In this document: positions 16,917-24,996 of the stretch, in pieces
Layout: the number at the start of each line of letters is the position of its first letter
Numbering within the stretch: position 1 is the first letter of the stretch
Origin: Steroidobacteraceae bacterium
GTDB taxonomy: Bacteria > Pseudomonadota > Gammaproteobacteria > Steroidobacterales > Steroidobacteraceae
NCBI GenBank assembly: GCA_025927665.1
Contig: JAICKZ010000001.1
Coordinates: 1 to 36,961 of the forward strand
DNA: 36,961 nucleotides
Reading direction: 5' to 3'
The notes under the pieces: generated by a model
Databases searched by the model: none
What the model saw: the letters and a program-made list of their open reading frames with translations, nothing else
Told to the model about the DNA's origin: nothing
Position numbers and translations under genes: made by a program

Positions 16917-17439
16917 GCGATAATCCCGCTGCCACCAATGTCACTCGCTCGCAACAAGAAGCCAGTAACTGGTTTAATCTGCCCTGCTCATCGCGAAAAC
17001 GTCGCGCAATAAGGTTGTCTGGAACAATACCCCAACCCACTTCATTGCTCACCAATACAATCTCTGCTTGTAATGTCGGCAAACATTCGAGCAATAACTT
17101 GCGCTCGCTTTGCCACGCATCATCATCAAACTCGGGTGTATCGGCAAGGCCGGTACAGAGTACATTGCTTAACCACAGTGTTATGCAATCAACCACAATA
17201 AAAGCATTGTGCTTATCCAGTTTCAATAATGTAGTAGCAAGCTGCGTTGGTGCTTCTACTGTTTGCCAGTTTTCAGGACGTTCGCTGCGGTGTCGCGAAA
17301 TACGCGTCTGCATTTCTGCATCGGTGACCTGTGCCGTTGCAACAAATACAACATTCCTTCCGCTATCATGCGCGCGCTGCAATGCCAGCGAACTTTTGCC
17401 GGAACGAGCGCCACCTAAAATCAATTCACGCACAATCAT
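16894..17439 (-). CDS. cobU: Adenosylcobinamide kinase / adenosylcobinamide-phosphate guanylyltransferase
   Basis: The 181-residue cytoplasmic enzyme has the Walker A loop GGARSGKSSLA (residues about 7-17), the guanylylated His in ISRHRSERP, and VVDCITLWLSN (Walker B-like). It phosphorylates adenosylcobinamide and then adds GMP to give the CobS substrate. Length fits CobU (about 180). Unlike its partners it is on the minus strand. It is convergent with and overlaps cobS, and is divergent from the adenosyltransferase gene with only 29 bases between start codons. It therefore cannot be transcribed from the riboswitch promoter. AAGG lies close upstream of ATG 17439. Confidence 0.96.
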   Translation of the reverse strand: MIVRELILGGARSGKSSLALQRAHDSGRNVVFVATAQVTDAEMQTRISRHRSERPENWQTVEAPTQLATTLLKLDKHNAFIVVDCITLWLSNVLCTGLADTPEFDDDAWQSERKLLLECLPTLQAEIVLVSNEVGWGIVPDNLIARRFRDEQGRLNQLLASCCERVTLVAAGLSLTLKSMA

Positions 17440-17468
17440 TCAACCTTGGAAATAATTGGATACATATC

Positions 17469-18017
17469 ATGGGCAATCGCTTAAGCAAAATCTATACACG
17501 AACAGGTGATAATGGCACCACCGGATTGGGTGATGGGACACGCGTCGCCAAAGATGACATACGCATTGAAGCTTTTGGCACCGTCGATGAAGCCAACAGT
17601 ATCATCGGCATGATACTCGCCGTTAAAAATATCCCCGATGATATTCGTGCCTGCCTGATTGAAGTACAACATGAAATGTTTGATCTTGGCGGCGAACTCG
17701 CCACACCTGGTTATCGCGCCATTCAACAACAACATGTAGATCGTCTTGAACATGCATTGGATGAATTCAATGACAACTTGCCGCCATTAAAAGAATTTAT
17801 TCTTCCCGGCGGGGGCCCTGCCGCAGCGGCTTGTCATCTGGCTCGAACCGTTGTACGTCGTGCCGAACGCAATACATGGACATTGGCGAAGCGTGAATCC
17901 ATACCTGATGAAATTACAAAGTACTTGAATCGCTTATCGGATTTATTGTTTGTGATGTCACGCTTGTTAGCGCGTCACGAAGGCGGTAGCGAAGTGTTGT
18001 GGAAGCATGAGAGATGA
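17469..18017 (+). CDS. Cob(I)yrinic acid a,c-diamide adenosyltransferase, PduO type
   Basis: The 182-residue protein is an ATP:cob(I)alamin adenosyltransferase of the PduO/MMAB group. It has KIYTRTGDNGTTGLGDGTR (ATP-binding N terminus), EAFGTVDEANSIIG, FILPGGGPAAAACHLAR and the conserved VVRRAERN. It adds the adenosyl group to Co(I) corrinoids, giving the form used by CobU and recognised by the riboswitch. The ATG at 17469 fits the family start; a longer frame overlaps cobU. The 29-base gap to cobU must hold both ribosome sites and most of two promoters. Trimeric helical-bundle fold is known for the family. Confidence 0.95.
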   Translation: MGNRLSKIYTRTGDNGTTGLGDGTRVAKDDIRIEAFGTVDEANSIIGMILAVKNIPDDIRACLIEVQHEMFDLGGELATPGYRAIQQQHVDRLEHALDEFNDNLPPLKEFILPGGGPAAAACHLARTVVRRAERNTWTLAKRESIPDEITKYLNRLSDLLFVMSRLLARHEGGSEVLWKHER

Positions 18018-18044
18018 ACATTGCAAAGCTCAAGGAAAATCAAC

Positions 18045-18290
18045 GTGACTGATTGGCGTCTAAGAGGACAGGAAAAATATTTGAAAGGTGTGACCCTTAG
18101 TTGGACAAAATATGAAGGTGATCACGATCACTGTTCGTTTTGTTGGCAGAAATTCGCAGTTCAAGATGGAAACTTTATTGAGGGATACACAACCAGTAAT
18201 CGATATTACTGGGTATGCGCAGGCTGCTGCGAAGACTTTAAAGACAGGTTTGATTGGAAGCTTATTTCATCTCATGAGCAAACGATTTGA
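18045..18290 (+). CDS. Small zinc-ribbon-like hypothetical protein
   Basis: The 81-residue protein has DHDHCSFC (C30, C33) and YYWVCAGCCEDF (C58, C61, C62), two CxxC knuckles that could bind one zinc. It also has a conserved-looking start TDWRLRGQEKYLKGVTL and the EGYTT turn. I recall similar unnamed proteins in many bacteria but no function. I chose GTG 18045 since AAGGAAA lies upstream of it; an in-frame TTG at 18021 lacks support. It begins 27 bases after the adenosyltransferase stop, so co-transcription is likely, but a link to B12 is not shown. Confidence 0.7.
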   Translation: MTDWRLRGQEKYLKGVTLSWTKYEGDHDHCSFCWQKFAVQDGNFIEGYTTSNRYYWVCAGCCEDFKDRFDWKLISSHEQTI

Positions 18291-18384
18291 TCCAAGCATA
18301 GCAAGGATGAACAGTATCGAACTTGAGTTTCAGAATGTTGCAATAGGTTCTATGCAACGGTACTTTAGCAACGACGTCGTTAAG

Positions 18385-19263
18385 TCATTGTACGGTAACG
18401 GATGATGGCGGCATGGGAGTCGTAGTTCCACCTCCCAAGAGATTACCGGCGATATCCGATGAAGGCGGCCATCCTGTATACGAGACGCGAACGTCACGAT
18501 AATCACGAGTCATCGAATAGTTTCCACCGATAGGCTGATAAAATTGTCCGATGCCGAAGTTGTCGATGGCACCTGCGCCATTGGCACGGTTGTACACGTT
18601 GGTCAAATGAAAAACCTCTTTGCCATCGTAAAGAATATCGACCTCGCCATCCGCCGTGTTGTCGCTATTGAACTTCACGTAGTAGCCCCACTCATGCCAA
18701 CTGTTGTCAATGACTGGTGGGACAGACGTCGTCACAATGGTAGGCTTCGCACGGGTGAGAACGGCTCCTCCAGTCAGCATTCCCTGGAAAGTCCATTCCA
18801 CCGTGGCATCGTTACTACCGCTGATCGAGTCGCCGTAGTAAAGGTTGTAAGCATCACCATAACCTGCGAGGCCGAAGGTGGTGTTGCTTTCAGTACCGCT
18901 CTTATTCTGCCCAAAAATCTTGAAGTTTTTTGGACCGTGCGCAGTGCCGCCATTCTGGCGCTCCCACACCTTCACGTAGAGCGTCTCAACATCGCGCTCT
19001 GGCAGTGTGTAGTTGATGCCATAGTCATGTTGACTGTCGTATGAAACACGCACGAAGCTCGACGTGCCGTCACTTGTCCATGTTGAATACGAAGTGCCAC
19101 TGGTATTAGCAAACCAGTTGGAATCAATGCCACTGGTCAATCCACGATATACGATCGGACCACTCGCAGTAACCGCACTCGCCTGTGGCATGGCAAATAT
19201 GCACAGCGCCATCGTCGACAACCATCGAATCAGTGCGATGTTGAAGATTTTTATGAGATTCAT
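18385..19263 (-). CDS. Secreted jelly-roll-like hypothetical protein
   Basis: The 292-residue protein has a signal peptide cut near MPQASA-VT (residue 30). The mature part is beta-rich with many aromatic and Asn/Gly residues (YVKVWERQNG, WHEWGYYVKFNSDN, DGEVDILYDGKEVF). Such features recall concanavalin-like jelly-roll domains of polysaccharide lyases and sugar-binding proteins. The last 25 residues are a Gly-, Thr- and Pro-rich tail. I cannot name a family or catalytic residues. GGAGG lies nine bases before ATG 19263. It lies downstream of the Ig-like lipoprotein gene in the same direction with a 146-base gap, suggesting a two-gene surface module. Confidence 0.7.
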   Translation of the reverse strand: MNLIKIFNIALIRWLSTMALCIFAMPQASAVTASGPIVYRGLTSGIDSNWFANTSGTSYSTWTSDGTSSFVRVSYDSQHDYGINYTLPERDVETLYVKVWERQNGGTAHGPKNFKIFGQNKSGTESNTTFGLAGYGDAYNLYYGDSISGSNDATVEWTFQGMLTGGAVLTRAKPTIVTTSVPPVIDNSWHEWGYYVKFNSDNTADGEVDILYDGKEVFHLTNVYNRANGAGAIDNFGIGQFYQPIGGNYSMTRDYRDVRVSYTGWPPSSDIAGNLLGGGTTTPMPPSSVTVQ

Positions 19264-19409
19264 TTAGTGGGGCCTCCATCACTCCAACTGCAGGAGCAAA
19301 ACTTAACTGTGCTGAAAAAAAACACGTGATCGAATAACACATTTTGAGCAGTACAGATGTAAATCCATACTATGTCGCCCATTCGAACTGTAGAGTCAAA
19401 CCTAAGGTG

Positions 19410-20969
19410 TTACTGAATCGTCTTACTTACTACTGTCGACAGTGCACTTTGCGTCCCTCCGGCGGTGGCGGTTACAGCAAAATACCAAGTTCCCTGTGCC
19501 AGATTTTGTACGGTGTAGGATGTTGCCGCCGAATCAGTGATAGTGACCGACTGCGACAACGAGCTTGAGTTCGTGCCGTACCAAAGTACGTAACCCGAAA
19601 GATTCGTCAAGGTCGAGCCGTCGGTGTTCTGGGTTGGCGCGATCCATTGCACCGTCGCAGTTCCAATCACTGGAGCCGCCGCAACGATGATCGAGAAAGC
19701 CGTCAGCGCAGCGCTCGCACTACCATCACTCACGGAAATAATGATGTTTGAATTTGTTCCAACGTCCGTACTGGTCGGAGTGCCACTCAACTGTCCTGTA
19801 GTGGTGCTGAAGGTCGCCCAGCTTGGCTTATTCTGAACACTAAAGCTGAGCGTTTTGCCGCTTGGATCACTTGCCGTGGGTGTAAACGAGTAAGCTGTCC
19901 CCACTTGCGCATGGGTCGATGGAGTACCGCTGATAGTCGGCGGAATTACTGGCGGTGGTGCAGTCACTTGAATGCTAAAGGAAGGCAACGAGACACTCAC
20001 CGTGCCATCACTCACACTGATAATAATGTTCGAATAAGCACCGACGTTCGCCGTCGCAGGTGTGCCCATCAGCCGACCTGTCGTGGTGCTGAAAGTCGCC
20101 CATGAGGGTTTGTTAGTAATGGAGAACGTCAATGTATTGCCATCGGCGTCAGTGGCGGTTGGTTGAAATGAGTAGGCTGTCCCGGCTTGAATCGATGTGC
20201 TCGGCGTGCCGGTAATTTTTGGCGGATTGTTTGTCGGCGGAGCTGGTGGAATAGCTGTAACAGTTATCTGGAACGCCAGGAGTGAAGTAGTAGCTTTACC
20301 GTCGCTGACGCTAATCACGATGTTCGAGTACGTGCCGACATCCGCGTTGGCCGGAGTGCCACTCAACTGTCCGGTCGTCGTATTGAAAGATGTCCACGAC
20401 GGCTGTCCCGATATCGCGAATACCAGAGGGTCTTTATCGGCATCAGCAGCGGAGGGTTGAAACGCGTAATGCGAGCCTGCTTGCACCGATGTCGCGGGAG
20501 TGCCCATGATAGTTGGTGGCGAATTCGTTGGCGGTTTAGGTTTTGTCGGAGCCGCCGTCACTTGAATTGAAAATGGCGTGAGCTGCGCGCTGGCCTTGCC
20601 ATTCGACACACTAATGATAATCGACTGAAAGCTACCTACATCGTTATCAGACGGTGTGCCCGAAAGGCCACCCGAGTTCATATCGAATGTCGCCCATGAG
20701 GGTAAGTTCTCGACTGAGAAAGTCAATGCATCGCCGTTGGTGTCGGACACACTTGGCTGAAATGAGTACGGGCTACCAGCGACCGCCGCAGCGTCGGGTG
20801 TACCTGTGATGGAAGGAGCGGGAGCATTTTGCTGCGAGGCGCTAGTGGAAGAGCCTAGCGTACCAGAGGACACTGCACCGCCACCATTACAGCCAGCAGC
20901 CAAGATAGCCACAGCTGCACAAAAGAAATAACGTGCCAATGGCGCTACGCTGCGTTGTACATAGTTCAT
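19410..20969 (-). CDS. Lipoprotein with four putative Ig (He_PIG) repeats and a fibronectin-III-like end
   Basis: The 519-residue protein has a lipoprotein signal with lipobox LAAGC (C27) and a Ser/Gly/Gln linker. Four repeats of about 88 residues follow (52-140, 152-240, 250-337, 344-430). Each has TGTP, YSFQP, DADG.TLTFSI..KPSWA.F...TG.L.GTP....VG.YSNI.ISVSDG, typical of the He_PIG cadherin-like group. Pro-rich linkers separate them. Residues 436-519 resemble a fibronectin type III domain. It is likely anchored by lipid and displayed in the periplasm or at the surface, as an adhesive or carbohydrate-binding scaffold. AGGTGA precedes ATG 20969. The DNA looks more GC-rich than the B12 genes, a possible sign of transfer. 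Confidence 0.88.
   Translation of the reverse strand: MNYVQRSVAPLARYFFCAAVAILAAGCNGGGAVSSGTLGSSTSASQQNAPAPSITGTPDAAAVAGSPYSFQPSVSDTNGDALTFSVENLPSWATFDMNSGGLSGTPSDNDVGSFQSIIISVSNGKASAQLTPFSIQVTAAPTKPKPPTNSPPTIMGTPATSVQAGSHYAFQPSAADADKDPLVFAISGQPSWTSFNTTTGQLSGTPANADVGTYSNIVISVSDGKATTSLLAFQITVTAIPPAPPTNNPPKITGTPSTSIQAGTAYSFQPTATDADGNTLTFSITNKPSWATFSTTTGRLMGTPATANVGAYSNIIISVSDGTVSVSLPSFSIQVTAPPPVIPPTISGTPSTHAQVGTAYSFTPTASDPSGKTLSFSVQNKPSWATFSTTTGQLSGTPTSTDVGTNSNIIISVSDGSASAALTAFSIIVAAAPVIGTATVQWIAPTQNTDGSTLTNLSGYVLWYGTNSSSLSQSVTITDSAATSYTVQNLAQGTWYFAVTATAGGTQSALSTVVSKTIQ
19680..20816 (-). repeat. Four tandem ~290-base coding repeats (Ig-like modules)
   Basis: The modules lie at about 20816-20550, 20516-20250, 20222-19959 and 19940-19680. 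Each encodes the same succession of motifs (SGTP, SFQP, PSWA, TG.LSGTP, ISVSDG). Pairs of modules also share runs of DNA identity, so recombination could change their number. Confidence 0.8.
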
Positions 20970-21296
20970 TATTCACCTAATGTCTCGAGGCCGACGCCTC
21001 AGAGCACTTTTGAAGAAACCAACTCGGGAAGACAAACATCCGATGATGACGACGTGAATTTACTAGTAGAGATGGCCCAACAACACCACTATCTGCCAGA
21101 AGTTTGATCGACTTCTCGAGACCGAAAGTTTTATCTGCACCTCACAGTTAAGTCTGCCTTATGCAATCATTAGTAACTGTTTGGTCGCATAAGAAATACT
21201 TGCTTGCTTCACGCATTGCAATCGTCGCGGGGCGACGACAATGATTTTAAGTAAAATGATTTCTCATCGCAGTGAGCCCGTTGGTCCAGCTTATAT
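20970..21296. other. 327-base spacer with hairpins, no gene
   Basis: This is the leader of the Ig-like lipoprotein gene and the 3' flank of btuF, both on the minus strand. It contains GAGGC-CGAC-GCCTC near 20983-20996, TCGTCGC-GGG-GCGACGA at 21222-21238, an ATTTTAAGTAAAAT palindrome at 21244-21257, and CTCGAGA-type elements near both 20984 and 21115. The 21222-21257 part might end btuF transcription. No known riboswitch consensus was recognised. Confidence 0.5.
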
Positions 21297-22193
21297 CTAC
21301 ATTATTTTGCGTCGCGCCTCATCGAGCACATGACACATTTCTTCTGTTCCTTGCACTAATCTCGGCGCTGCACGATTGATTGTATCTGGTGCGATTGCAT
21401 ACACATGCTGGTCATGCACTGCGCGTAGTTGGGACCATTGTGCCCAATCATGATTGATCTCCTGAGAGGTGCCGTCGGTGGTGACAATCACTTGTGGATT
21501 CTTTTTTAAGACCGCTTCAACATCAATCACAGGTGCAAGTTGATTCAACTCCGCAAACACATTATCACCACCACATAGATCAACCACTTCGCTGATAATC
21601 TGTTGACCGTTAACCGTGTAAAGCGGTTGACGATTCACCTCAATAAATACCTGCAAACGTGCTTTATGAGAATATTGTTCTCGTAATACATGCATCTTGT
21701 TTTCAAAGTCTGTCGCAACTTGCGCAGCAGTCTCTTCGGTGCCGGCAAGCTCTCCTATTTGTTTAAGCGACTGACCCACTTCAGTGACTCGTTGTGCGTC
21801 GATGGCTTGCACTGGCAGTCCCAATGCTTTCACTTGTTCGAGCACAGATGGTGGCGTGCCGGATGGCCATACCAGAATAAGGTCGGGTTTGAGTGATAGC
21901 AAACGTTCCATGTCGACTCGCAATGCATCTCCTACATGCGGCAGCAATTTTGCGGATTCAGGATAATCCGAATAATCAACAACTCCTACGAGATATTGAC
22001 CCGCCCCTGCCGCATAAACCAACTCGGTAATATTGGGTGCCAATGAGACGATGCGATGGGCGGCAATACGATGTGCGACGATACGAGGAGCAATGACTCG
22101 CGAGCTTTGTTGTACGCCTTCTTGACGTGAAGCAGAACCACACGCATTGATAAAACCACATAGACACAACAACGCAATTTTTGACTTACTCAT
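21297..22193 (-). CDS. btuF: Cobalamin-binding periplasmic protein (ABC transporter), lipoprotein
   Basis: The 298-residue protein carries a lipoprotein signal (FINAC, C18) and a class III periplasmic-binding fold. It has RIVSLAPNITELVYAAGAG, the VDYSDYPESAKLLPHVGD hinge and ligand region, LSLKPDLILVW, and PQVIVTTDG. This is the BtuF pattern; siderophore-binding relatives differ in the YPxxA..LP segment. It hands B12 to BtuCD, neither of which lies in this window. Between lipobox and domain is an unusual short repeat (RVIAP, RIVAH, RIAAH, RIVSL, residues 32-51). ATG 22193 begins two bases after the ampD stop, so the two are co-transcribed. Confidence 0.88.
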   Translation of the reverse strand: MSKSKIALLCLCGFINACGSASRQEGVQQSSRVIAPRIVAHRIAAHRIVSLAPNITELVYAAGAGQYLVGVVDYSDYPESAKLLPHVGDALRVDMERLLSLKPDLILVWPSGTPPSVLEQVKALGLPVQAIDAQRVTEVGQSLKQIGELAGTEETAAQVATDFENKMHVLREQYSHKARLQVFIEVNRQPLYTVNGQQIISEVVDLCGGDNVFAELNQLAPVIDVEAVLKKNPQVIVTTDGTSQEINHDWAQWSQLRAVHDQHVYAIAPDTINRAAPRLVQGTEEMCHVLDEARRKIM

Positions 22194-22195
22194 AA

Positions 22196-22783
22196 TCACT
22201 GCCACGCTTTGATCATGGCATGCAATCGTGACCAATCGAATGCGTCACCCGGATCAGTCTTGCGGCCTGGCGCCACATCACTATGTCCCACTACTCGCTC
22301 CGATGACAAGGTCGGATAGGCATTGCACAAGGAAATAATCAACTTTGCCAACACTTGATATTGCATGATTTCATAGGCAGCATCGTCAACACCTTCAAGC
22401 TCAATACCAATCGAAAAATCATTGCAACGTTCACGGCCCTGATAACTTGATACACCCGCATGCCATGCACGCAAATAAAACGGCACATACTGAACCACTT
22501 CGCCATCGCGACGAATAAGTACATGCGAAGAAACCTTCATCCCTTCAATCTGTTTGAAGTAAGGATGCTGATCAACAACCAATTGATTTGTGAATAATTG
22601 ATCAATCCACCCTCCTCCATATTCACCGGGCGGTAAACTGATCCCGTGAACAATAATCAAATCAGGCTGAACCCCCAGCGGCCTTGCATCAGTATTGGGA
22701 GATGAAACATGACGCGCCTCAAGTAACAGCCCGCTGTTGACATTGATGGTATAAGCATGGGTATAAAGATCGAGTACACTCAT
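22196..22783 (-). CDS. ampD: 1,6-anhydro-N-acetylmuramyl-L-alanine amidase
   Basis: The enzyme cuts the amide bond of anhydromuropeptides in the cytoplasm during murein recycling. Marks are ARHVSSPNTDARP, the first zinc His in IIVHGISLPPGEYGG, HVLIRRDGEVVQYVPF, RAWHAGVSSYQGRERCND, the catalytic Glu in GIELEG, and VVGHSDVAPGRKTDPG, which supplies the second zinc His and the zinc Asp. These fit AmpD closely. I used ATG 22783 (195 residues), which best fits the family; a GTG at 22819 would add 12 residues and leave only 30 bases to the divergent bioA. Neither has a strong ribosome site. In many bacteria AmpD loss raises beta-lactamase through AmpR. Confidence 0.94.
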   Translation of the reverse strand: MSVLDLYTHAYTINVNSGLLLEARHVSSPNTDARPLGVQPDLIIVHGISLPPGEYGGGWIDQLFTNQLVVDQHPYFKQIEGMKVSSHVLIRRDGEVVQYVPFYLRAWHAGVSSYQGRERCNDFSIGIELEGVDDAAYEIMQYQVLAKLIISLCNAYPTLSSERVVGHSDVAPGRKTDPGDAFDWSRLHAMIKAWQ

Positions 22784-22849
22784 GGCATGATGATGCCACG
22801 GCAATAAATTTTTTGGCACAATTCGGCATTCAATTTTCTGCGGTTAACT

Positions 22850-24220
22850 GTGAATATTTCAACGCAATCTGATTTGATCGCACGCGACTTGGCGCATGTG
22901 TGGCATCCGTGCACGCAAATGCGCGATCACGATCCTGCCAATCCTGCCATGCCCATGATACCGATTCGTCGTGGCAACGGGGTATGGCTGGAAGACTTCA
23001 ATGGCAAACGTTATCTCGACAGCATCAGTTCATGGTGGACGAATTTATTTGGGCATGCCAATCCGCGCATTGGTGCTGCAATAAAATCACAATTGGACCA
23101 ACTTGAACACGTGATGCTTGCTGGCTTTACGCATGAGCCCGCCATTAAATTATCCGAACAATTGACCAAGCTTGCGCCCGCTGGATTGACGCGTTGCTTT
23201 TATGCCGAGAACGGCTCTGCTGCTATTGAGATCGCAGCGAAGATGAGTTTTCATTTCTGGCAGAATGTCGATAAACGCAACAAGCGCCGTTTCATCACGC
23301 TTACCAACAGTTATCATGGTGAAACCCTGGGTGCATTGGCACTTGGTAACGTCGAACTTTACAAGCAAATTTATCAGCCATTGTTGATGGATGTAATCTC
23401 CGCTCCTTCTCCTGATTGTTTTAATCGCGAAGTGGGTGAAACTGAAGCGGCCTATTCACACCGTATGATCGAGCCCATGCGTACCTTGTTGCAACAGCAT
23501 GCAGATGAAGTCTGCGCAGTGATTGTTGAACCATTAGTGCAATGTGCCGGCAACATGCGCATGTACCATCCGATATATTTAAAATTATTGCGTCAAGCCT
23601 GTGATGAATTTGGCGTACATCTCATCGCGGACGAGATCGCCGTTGGCTTCGGTCGCACCGGAACCTTGTTTGCATGCGAACAAGCGAGCATTCGTCCAGA
23701 CTTCATGTGCCTTTCAAAAGGATTGACGGGTGGTTTTCTGCCATTATCAGCAGTACTGACAACAGAGCAGATTTACGCGGCGTTTTACGCTGAATACACC
23801 AGTCTGCGCGCTTTTCTGCATTCGCATAGTTACACTGGCAATCCACTGGCCTGCACTGCCGCATTGGCAACCTTGGATATTTTTGCAACCGAACCCGTTA
23901 TTGCGAACAACCAAATTCTCAGCGAGCATCTACGCAAACGCACGGAGTCACTCAAGGACCATTTACATGTCGTGGATGTTCGTCAACATGGCATGATCTG
24001 CGCCATTGAATTGATCAAGAACAAAGCGACAGGTGAACAATATGATTGGCATGAGCGTCGTGGCTTGCGCATTTATCAATATGGCATGCAGCATGGCGTA
24101 CTATTGCGGCCCATCGGCAACGTGGTTTACTTCATGCCACCTTATGTGATTACAATCGACGAGATTAACTTGATGGTTGACACTGCAGTACAAGGCATAA
24201 ATCACGCAACATGCGAGTAA
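22850..24220 (+). CDS. bioA: Adenosylmethionine--8-amino-7-oxononanoate aminotransferase
   Basis: The 456-residue class III aminotransferase makes 7,8-diaminopelargonic acid in biotin synthesis, with S-adenosylmethionine as amino donor. It has HVWHPCTQM near the start (substrate-binding), YLDSISSWWTNLFGHANP, FYAENGSAAIEIAAKMS (PLP phosphate contact), NSYHGETLGALALG, LIADEIAVGFGRTGTLFACE (Asp to PLP nitrogen), and the PLP lysine K290 in LSKGLTGGFLPLSAV. The DNA start is GTG 22850. It diverges from ampD and runs into rsmE with a ten-base overlap. No other bio gene lies in the window, so the pathway is split. Confidence 0.97.
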   Translation: MNISTQSDLIARDLAHVWHPCTQMRDHDPANPAMPMIPIRRGNGVWLEDFNGKRYLDSISSWWTNLFGHANPRIGAAIKSQLDQLEHVMLAGFTHEPAIKLSEQLTKLAPAGLTRCFYAENGSAAIEIAAKMSFHFWQNVDKRNKRRFITLTNSYHGETLGALALGNVELYKQIYQPLLMDVISAPSPDCFNREVGETEAAYSHRMIEPMRTLLQQHADEVCAVIVEPLVQCAGNMRMYHPIYLKLLRQACDEFGVHLIADEIAVGFGRTGTLFACEQASIRPDFMCLSKGLTGGFLPLSAVLTTEQIYAAFYAEYTSLRAFLHSHSYTGNPLACTAALATLDIFATEPVIANNQILSEHLRKRTESLKDHLHVVDVRQHGMICAIELIKNKATGEQYDWHERRGLRIYQYGMQHGVLLRPIGNVVYFMPPYVITIDEINLMVDTAVQGINHATCE

Positions 24221-24945
24221 CCCGCGTTCATGTTCCGGAACCATTGGTTGAAGGCGCCGCTGTCGTGGTGCCGCCGAGTGTTGCCTATCACTTGACGCGT
24301 GTGCTGCGTATGCGATTGGGTGCACTTATCATTGTGTTTGACGGTACGGGCAACGAACACTACGCTGAAATCAGTAGCGTTAATGGCGAGCAAGTGTCAG
24401 TTAAAATTGCCGAGCCCATACGCGGCACGACTGAATCACCACTGCATATTACCTTGGTACAAGGCATTTCACGCAGCGAGCGCATGGACTGGACATTGCA
24501 AAAAGCAACTGAACTTGGTGTTCATGCCATTGTACCTGTGATCACGGCTCGCAGTGTGGTACGACTTGATGATCGTCAAGCCAATAAAAAATTGGAACAT
24601 TGGCAGGCAGTGGTCGTGGGTGCATGTGAACAAAGTGGTCGTCGCGTTATTCCTATCGTGCATACACCGCTGCGATTGCACGACTATTTGGTACAAAGCA
24701 ATTCCGATGATATGCGTCTGGTGTTGGATCCAACTGCACCCATTGCACTGACTGGTTTGCAACGTCCACCAAAAACTATTCAATTATTGATTGGTCCAGA
24801 AGGTGGTCTGGATGATGATGAACTGCAACGCGCCGTTGGCTCTGGCTTTACTGCAGTACGACTAGGTCCACGTATTTTACGCACTGAAACCGCATCCGTT
24901 GTTGCGTTGTCGGTGTTGCAAGCGTTATGGGGAGATTTGCAGTAG
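24211..24945 (+). CDS. rsmE: 16S rRNA (uracil-1498-N3)-methyltransferase
   Basis: The 244-residue SPOUT methyltransferase has an N-terminal PUA-like part (VLRMRLGALIIVFDGTGNEH) and a C-terminal knotted domain. The latter has IQLLIGPEGGLDDDE, then VRLGPRILRTETASVVALSVLQ, which forms the SAM-binding trefoil knot. It methylates U1498 in the small-subunit decoding region. The ATG at 24211 overlaps the bioA stop, giving translational coupling. The protein length is normal for RsmE. It converges on chpC with about 50 bases between stops. Confidence 0.97.
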   Translation: MRVTRVHVPEPLVEGAAVVVPPSVAYHLTRVLRMRLGALIIVFDGTGNEHYAEISSVNGEQVSVKIAEPIRGTTESPLHITLVQGISRSERMDWTLQKATELGVHAIVPVITARSVVRLDDRQANKKLEHWQAVVVGACEQSGRRVIPIVHTPLRLHDYLVQSNSDDMRLVLDPTAPIALTGLQRPPKTIQLLIGPEGGLDDDELQRAVGSGFTAVRLGPRILRTETASVVALSVLQALWGDLQ

Positions 24946-24952
24946 CCATTAC

Positions 24953-24968
24953 TCTAGAACATTCTAGA
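24953..24968. terminator. Short inverted repeat between convergent rsmE and chpC
   Basis: TCTAGAA and TTCTAGA flank CA, forming a seven-pair AT-rich hairpin in the 51-base gap between rsmE and chpC. A strong stem and T-run are lacking, so a bidirectional terminator is only a possibility. Confidence 0.3.
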
Positions 24969-24996
24969 ATCAACCTATAAAAACATATTGCGATGG

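Noticed and set aside
18370..18381. AACGACGTCGTT palindrome
   Set aside because: A 12-base palindrome near a gene end can occur by chance; no partner site or hairpin with T-run was seen.
18112..18405. 97-codon plus-strand frame overlapping the zinc-ribbon gene
   Set aside because: It is out of frame with the Cys-knuckle protein and has no family resemblance; the tail after 18290 alone is too short to support.
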